A DNA stretch of 17,318 nucleotides from JBBRSC01 sp038245795 (GTDB lineage: Bacteria; Actinomycetota; Acidimicrobiia; Acidimicrobiales; Microtrichaceae), in the NCBI GenBank assembly GCA_038245795.1, contig JBBRSC010000049.1, positions 1-17,318 of the forward strand, in the 5' to 3' direction. This document shows, in pieces, positions 13,478 to 17,318 of the stretch. The notes beneath the pieces were generated by a model. That model ran no database searches, had not been told where the DNA came from, and was given only the letters and a program-made list of their open reading frames with translations. Position 1 is the first letter of the stretch, and every line of letters begins with the position of its first letter. The translations under genes were made by a program, and so were the position numbers.

Positions 13478-13483
13478 ACCATA
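13478..13483 (-). promoter_or_regulatory. -10 box for leaderless SirB1 transcript
   Basis: TATGGT on the minus strand is followed by GCGGGC and the GTG at 13471. It lies in the 42-bp divergent gap with the acyl-CoA synthetase gene, and supports 13471 as the SirB1 start. Confidence 0.5.
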
Positions 13484-13513
13484 CCGCCGACTCGCGAAGC
13501 CACCGGAGGCACC

Positions 13514-15088
13514 ATGCCAGAACCTGAAACGACGACCGAACTCGGTGAGAACTTCCCCGGACATTTCGCCAGGCTCACGCCGAACAAGGCGGCATATGTG
13601 ATGGCCGACAGCGGTCAGATCGTCACCTACGCCCAGCTCGATGATGCTGCGAATCGCCTGGCGCGAGTCTTCTTCGAGGCCGGCCTCCGGCCCGGCGATC
13701 ATGTGGCGTTCTGTCTGGAGAACCATCCGACCTTCCTCGCCATTGCGTGGGGCGCTCACTACGCGGGCCTCTACTACACGGCCCTCTCATCGCGGCTCAC
13801 CACCGAGGAAGCCGAGTACATCGTCAACGACTGTGGGGCCCGCGCACTCCTCGTCTCGCCGCACACCGCCACCATCGGAACCGGTATCGCTGATCGGATT
13901 CCCCTCGTCACTCTGCGGTTGAGCGCGGGTGGCGCCGTCGACGGCTACGGCTCGTACGAAGACGCCCTCGCGGCCGCCGACCCGACACCCCTCGACGTTC
14001 GCGTCGAAGGCATGGACATGCTCTACAGCTCCGGCACGACCGGTCGTCCGAAAGGGGTGAAGGTCCCCCTCCCCGATGACCCCCTCGGAACACCCAACAC
14101 GCTGTTCTTTCTGGTGACCGGCCTCTTCGGCGCCTGCGCAGACACCGTCTACCTCTCCCCCGCTCCGCTGTACCACGCTGCCCCGTTGCGGTTCTGTATG
14201 GCGGTCCAGCGAGCAGGCGGCACCGTTGTGGTCATGGAGCGTTTCGAACCGAATGAATTCCTGCGCCAGATCGAGGAGCGGCACGTCACCTTCATCCAGG
14301 CCGTCCCGACCATGTTCGTGCGGCTCCTCAAGATGCCAGACGCTGATCGATCTCGTTACGACGTGTCATCGCTCACTCATGTCGTCCACGCGGCAGCGCC
14401 CTGTCCGGTCGAGGTGAAACGCAAGATGATCGAGTGGTGGGGACCCGTCATCCACGAGTACTACGCGGGCACCGAAGGCAACGGGTTCGTGTACTGCAAC
14501 AGCGAGCAATGGCTCGAGCACCCTGGCACCGTAGGGACCTCGCTGTTGGGCCCGCTGCACATTTGTGGCGAGGATGGCGAGGAGCTCCCGCAGGGCGAAG
14601 CCGGCACCATCTACTTCGAGTCAGCCGGACAGTTCAGCTATCACAACGATCCCGACAAGACCGCGTCGAGCTATCACCACCAGGGTTGGTCGACGCTCGG
14701 CGACGTGGGCTATCTCGACCCCGACGGGTTCCTGTTCCTGACCGATCGCAAGGCGTACATGATCATCCGGGGCGGAGTGAACGTCTATCCCCAAGAAGCC
14801 GAGAACATCCTGACCATGCATCCCAAGGTCGCGGACGTCGCGGTCTTCGGCGTTCCCGATGACGATCTCGGAGAAGAGGTCAAAGCGGTCGTCGAGCCAG
14901 CTGCCGGCGTCGAGGCATCGCCGGAGCTCGCAGCTGAACTCATCGCGTATTGCCACGAGCATCTGGCCCATGTGAAGTGCCCGCGTACGGTCGACTTTCG
15001 CGACGAACTCCCCCGCCATCCCACCGGCAAGCTCTACAAACGACTGCTCAAAGATGAATATTGGGAAGCGGCTGGCCGGTCGATCTGA
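13514..15088 (+). CDS. Acyl-CoA synthetase (AMP-forming, ANL superfamily)
   Basis: A 524-residue adenylate-forming enzyme that activates a carboxylic acid to its acyl-CoA through an acyl-AMP. Motifs in order: the phosphate loop YSSGTTGRPKG (171-181), YYAGTEGNG, the GDVGYLDPDGF with TDRKAYMIIRGGVNVYP hinge region, and the C-terminal catalytic Lys506 in HPTGKLYKR. GGAGG lies four bases before the ATG at 13514. The acid is probably a fatty or aromatic acid; the substrate-binding segment after HAAP is not diagnostic. It could feed the acyl-CoA dehydrogenase encoded on the other strand. Its last 41 bp overlap the convergent transporter gene. Confidence 0.95.
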   Translation: MPEPETTTELGENFPGHFARLTPNKAAYVMADSGQIVTYAQLDDAANRLARVFFEAGLRPGDHVAFCLENHPTFLAIAWGAHYAGLYYTALSSRLTTEEAEYIVNDCGARALLVSPHTATIGTGIADRIPLVTLRLSAGGAVDGYGSYEDALAAADPTPLDVRVEGMDMLYSSGTTGRPKGVKVPLPDDPLGTPNTLFFLVTGLFGACADTVYLSPAPLYHAAPLRFCMAVQRAGGTVVVMERFEPNEFLRQIEERHVTFIQAVPTMFVRLLKMPDADRSRYDVSSLTHVVHAAAPCPVEVKRKMIEWWGPVIHEYYAGTEGNGFVYCNSEQWLEHPGTVGTSLLGPLHICGEDGEELPQGEAGTIYFESAGQFSYHNDPDKTASSYHHQGWSTLGDVGYLDPDGFLFLTDRKAYMIIRGGVNVYPQEAENILTMHPKVADVAVFGVPDDDLGEEVKAVVEPAAGVEASPELAAELIAYCHEHLAHVKCPRTVDFRDELPRHPTGKLYKRLLKDEYWEAAGRSI

Positions 15089-16253
15089 CCAACACACGTC
15101 GGGCATTGAGAACTGACGCTGCTGCGGCCAGCGACAACACGCTCGCCATCATCCACGCCCACGAATAGCCGGCATGTTCGGCGATGATCCCGAACAACAA
15201 GGGGCCAGTCGACGCGCCCACATACGTGCCGGACTGGGTGATCCCCGTGGCGCGTCCGGGCTCATCAGGGTGAGCCCGAACCACCGACAGGTTGAAGACG
15301 CCCGGCCATGCCCAGCCCGCCCCGAACGCCAACGGGAGCCCGACGATGTGCGCCCACGGCAGGCCGATGATGAACACGAGATAGCTCACGGCCCCGATGC
15401 TCAACATGGCGGCGACCAATCCCAGCAGGGCACCCCCTCGTCGATCGGCCCAGGCGCCGGCGCACAGTCGGGAGCCAATGGCGATCAGCGATCCGACCGC
15501 CAACATGACGCCGGCCGCGCCCGTGGCGACGCCCGAGTGGACCGCCGAGTTGACGAAGAAACTGCCGAGTGTCACCGCCGCCGCGGCCGACAATGCCGCC
15601 GCAACCGCCAAGCTCACCAGGACCGCCGAGGGGCGGCGATGCGCAGGTTCATCGGTGGTCGTCGTCGATGGTCCCTGCTCGTCCGCGCGAGATCCCATGG
15701 CGATCAACGCGATGATCGCCAACGCAACGCCGGCTCCGAACGCCGCCCGCCAACCGAAGGTCTCGGCGAGGGCGGGTATCGCCAGGCCGCTCACCAGCGA
15801 CGCTGCCGGGTTGGATGATTGTTTCAGCGCGAAGGCCACACCCTGTCGGCCCTCCCGGACGTTCCGAGCGATCCACACGTTGCCGGAGACCTGACAGAGC
15901 GCGTTGGCCGTTCCAGCGAAGAGCGCCATGATCGCGATGGACGCGACCGACCGGCCCACCAGGCCGATCATCGTTTGCAGCACGGCCGACGCAATCAGCG
16001 CGACGCGAAGCGTCACGTCAGGACCACGACGGTCGACCCATCGACCGAGCGGTGCCGACGTGAATGCGCTCGCGCCAAAGAACGACGCTACGAGAACACC
16101 AGAGCCCGCTTCGCCGTAACCGAGTGCGGGGCCCATGATCACGAACAGGCTGCCCAACATGAACCCGGGAATGACGGTCGCCGAGATCCCCACACACACC
16201 GCAGCAAGATCACGCAGTGGAGCGCCCGGGTTCGGGCGAGGCGTGGTGGTCAC
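15048..16253 (-). CDS. MFS transporter
   Basis: A 401-residue membrane protein with about twelve hydrophobic segments in two halves separated by a polar loop near residues 190-210 (SRADEQGPSTTTTDEPAHRR). The MFS motif A loop is seen as GRWVDRRGPDVTLR between segments two and three, and repeats as GAWADRRGG in the second half. KQSSNPAASL resembles members that handle organic acids, but the substrate is not deducible. It starts with GTG at 16253, six bases after a TAGCTT box, with no ribosome site. The start faces away from the GDPD gene with only 23 bp between. Confidence 0.92.
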   Translation of the reverse strand: MTTTPRPNPGAPLRDLAAVCVGISATVIPGFMLGSLFVIMGPALGYGEAGSGVLVASFFGASAFTSAPLGRWVDRRGPDVTLRVALIASAVLQTMIGLVGRSVASIAIMALFAGTANALCQVSGNVWIARNVREGRQGVAFALKQSSNPAASLVSGLAIPALAETFGWRAAFGAGVALAIIALIAMGSRADEQGPSTTTTDEPAHRRPSAVLVSLAVAAALSAAAAVTLGSFFVNSAVHSGVATGAAGVMLAVGSLIAIGSRLCAGAWADRRGGALLGLVAAMLSIGAVSYLVFIIGLPWAHIVGLPLAFGAGWAWPGVFNLSVVRAHPDEPGRATGITQSGTYVGASTGPLLFGIIAEHAGYSWAWMMASVLSLAAAASVLNARRVLVRSTGQPLPNIHL

Positions 16254-16259
16254 CGTCCG

Positions 16260-16269
16260 AAGCTACGTT
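16260..16269. promoter_or_regulatory. Divergent leaderless promoters with overlapping -10 boxes
   Basis: Minus strand: TAGCTT at 16265-16260, then CGGACG, then the transporter GTG at 16253. Plus strand: TACGTT at 16264-16269, then seven bases, then the GDPD ATG at 16277. The two boxes share the TA at 16264-16265. Both genes lack a ribosome site. RNA polymerase probably cannot open both at once. Confidence 0.55.
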
Positions 16270-16276
16270 GACCTTC

Positions 16277-17041
16277 ATGCGTGAGCGTCAATCATTCCCG
16301 TTTCTCGAACACCCGGGAGTGCTCGCCTTTGCGCATCGCGGAGGAGCATCGGAGTTCCCGGAGAACACCCTTCCGGCCTTCCAGGGGGCGGTCGACCTGG
16401 GCTATCGGTACCTCGAGACTGACGCACATGTGACTGCCGACGGAACCGTGATTGCCTTCCACGACGACCGCCTGGATCGGGTGAGCGATCGGACCGGGGT
16501 CATTCGCGATGTCGACCACGAACACGTCAAAGGCGCGCTGGTCGAGGGTCGCGAACCGATCCCGCTGTTGGAGGACCTGCTCGGATCGTTCCCTGACATT
16601 CGCATCAACATCGACCCCAAGCACGACGACGTGGTGGAACCGCTCGCCGAGATCATCACGCGCTGCAATGCCATCGACCGGGTCTGTATCGGGGCGTTCA
16701 GCGACGACCGAATCACCCGGATGCGCACCTTGCTGGGACCGCGGCTCTGTACATCGCTCGGGCCGCGCGGAACGACGCGCCTGCTGGCTGCGTCGCGTCG
16801 ATTGTCGCCGTTCGGGTTCGAGGCGGCGGCCGCACAAGTTCCGGTCCGTCACGGACGGGTCCCGATCGTGACCCGCCAGTTCGTGCGGGGGGCTCACCGA
16901 TTGGGGCTACACGTCCATGTGTGGACCATCGACGACCCGCTCGAGATGAACCGGTTGCTGGACATCGGCGTCGATGGGCTCATGACCGACCGGCCCGCAG
17001 TGTTGAAAGACGTGCTGGTCGAGCGCGGTCAGTGGCATTGA
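16277..17041 (+). CDS. Glycerophosphodiester phosphodiesterase
   Basis: A 254-residue TIM-barrel enzyme of the GDPD family, which splits glycerophosphodiesters to glycerol 3-phosphate and an alcohol. The active site is fully present: His20-Arg21 in FAHRGGASEFPENT with Glu29-Asn30, the metal ligands Glu47 and Asp49 in YLETDAH, and the acid-base His62 in AFHDDRLDR. The C-terminal VHVWTID and GVDGLMTDRP strands are also typical. There is no signal peptide, so it acts inside the cell, probably on deacylated phospholipids. An in-frame start at 16217 would overlap the transporter; ATG 16277 fits the domain and the promoter spacing. Confidence 0.94.
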   Translation: MRERQSFPFLEHPGVLAFAHRGGASEFPENTLPAFQGAVDLGYRYLETDAHVTADGTVIAFHDDRLDRVSDRTGVIRDVDHEHVKGALVEGREPIPLLEDLLGSFPDIRINIDPKHDDVVEPLAEIITRCNAIDRVCIGAFSDDRITRMRTLLGPRLCTSLGPRGTTRLLAASRRLSPFGFEAAAAQVPVRHGRVPIVTRQFVRGAHRLGLHVHVWTIDDPLEMNRLLDIGVDGLMTDRPAVLKDVLVERGQWH

Positions 17042-17054
17042 GCCGACGCTGGGC

Positions 17055-17318
17055 TCACACCGAGCGGGTCCAGATCACCTCGCGGCCGGTCCCGGCTCGG
17101 CGGCGCTCCGAGTGGAATCGTTCGACCGAGAAGCCGTCCAACATGGCGAGATGGCGGATCAGCTCCGGATCGTGACCGATCCCGAGCGGGATCAGACAGC
17201 CGTGCTCGGAGTCTTCGCCCACGAGGATGAACTGACTGGCACCGTCGGCGGTTTTCACGGGGGTTCGCACGAACTCCACCTCCGATACGTCCGACCATCG
17301 GGCCGACTCCTCGCGGCC
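17055..17318 (-). CDS. Unknown protein, N-terminus beyond window edge
   Basis: The frame is open from the right edge to a stop at 17055, giving 87 visible residues. It includes FVRTPVKTADGASQFILVGE, EHGCLIPLGIGHDPELIRHL, AMLDGFSVERF and ends GTGREVIWTRSV. Codon use is gene-like and GTG 17279 is a possible internal start, but the open frame reaching 17318 suggests that the N-terminus lies outside. I recognise no family. It is convergent with the GDPD gene, 13 bp apart. Confidence 0.55.
   Translation of the reverse strand, partial: GREESARWSDVSEVEFVRTPVKTADGASQFILVGEDSEHGCLIPLGIGHDPELIRHLAMLDGFSVERFHSERRRAGTGREVIWTRSV

Noticed and set aside
13010..13513. Upstream extension of the acyl-CoA synthetase frame
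   Set aside because: It is antisense to SirB1. The synthetase domain starts after ATG 13514, which has GGAGG in front of it.
1..17318. CRISPR array, insertion sequence or prophage
   Set aside because: No regularly spaced repeats, transposase, integrase or phage structural gene was seen.

Overview
The window looks like chromosomal DNA of a high-GC Gram-positive bacterium (Actinomycetota). Base composition is GC-rich with many GTG starts, there is a maleylpyruvate-isomerase/mycothiol-transferase type protein, acyl-CoA handling genes are common, and several genes appear to be leaderless. Acidimicrobiia would fit, but that is a guess from gene content. No phage, insertion sequence or CRISPR array was seen.

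Region 1 (1-2237, decayed accessory DNA). A class II aldolase/adducin-like gene runs off the left edge on the minus strand. Above it lie two wrecked type II toxin-antitoxin loci, each keeping its antitoxin and only a stub of a PIN-fold toxin. One is a ribbon-helix-helix (RHH) antitoxin plus a 23-codon VapC stub; the other is a DUF433 antitoxin plus a DUF5615 stub. Between them is a degenerate tRNA-Gly(GCC) with a nearly intact 3' half, encoded CCA and a following terminator hairpin. About 470 bp (1768-2237) hold no gene I can support.

Region 2 (2238-3834, plus strand). This is a run of small genes: a VOC-like protein, two dimeric alpha-beta-barrel (ABM-like) proteins, a doubtful small ORF and a DUF1059 protein. 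Several are joined by 4-nt start/stop overlaps.

Region 3 (3838-6076, plus strand). A perfect 9-bp inverted repeat precedes a GT87 membrane glycosyltransferase gene. A DinB-like metal/mycothiol enzyme follows.

Region 4 (6054-13471, minus strand). Eight co-directional genes read, in order of transcription: SirB1-like protein, flavin reductase, acyl-CoA dehydrogenase, pyruvate kinase, alpha/beta hydrolase, patatin, DUF4202 and a HAD phosphatase. They fall into short operons, several with their own leaderless-type promoter. Fatty-acid and lipid turnover (acyl-CoA dehydrogenase, patatin, hydrolase) is the common thread.

Region 5 (13514-17318). An acyl-CoA synthetase on plus is convergent with an MFS transporter on minus. 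The transporter is divergent, over only 23 bp, from a glycerophosphodiester phosphodiesterase on plus. A partial minus-strand gene of unknown function reaches the right edge.

The strongest observations are the twin loss of PIN toxins with antitoxins kept, the tRNA-Gly relic, the face-to-face leaderless promoters with overlapping -10 boxes at 16260-16269, and a pyruvate kinase with an altered potassium site. I did not find a clearly new multi-gene system.
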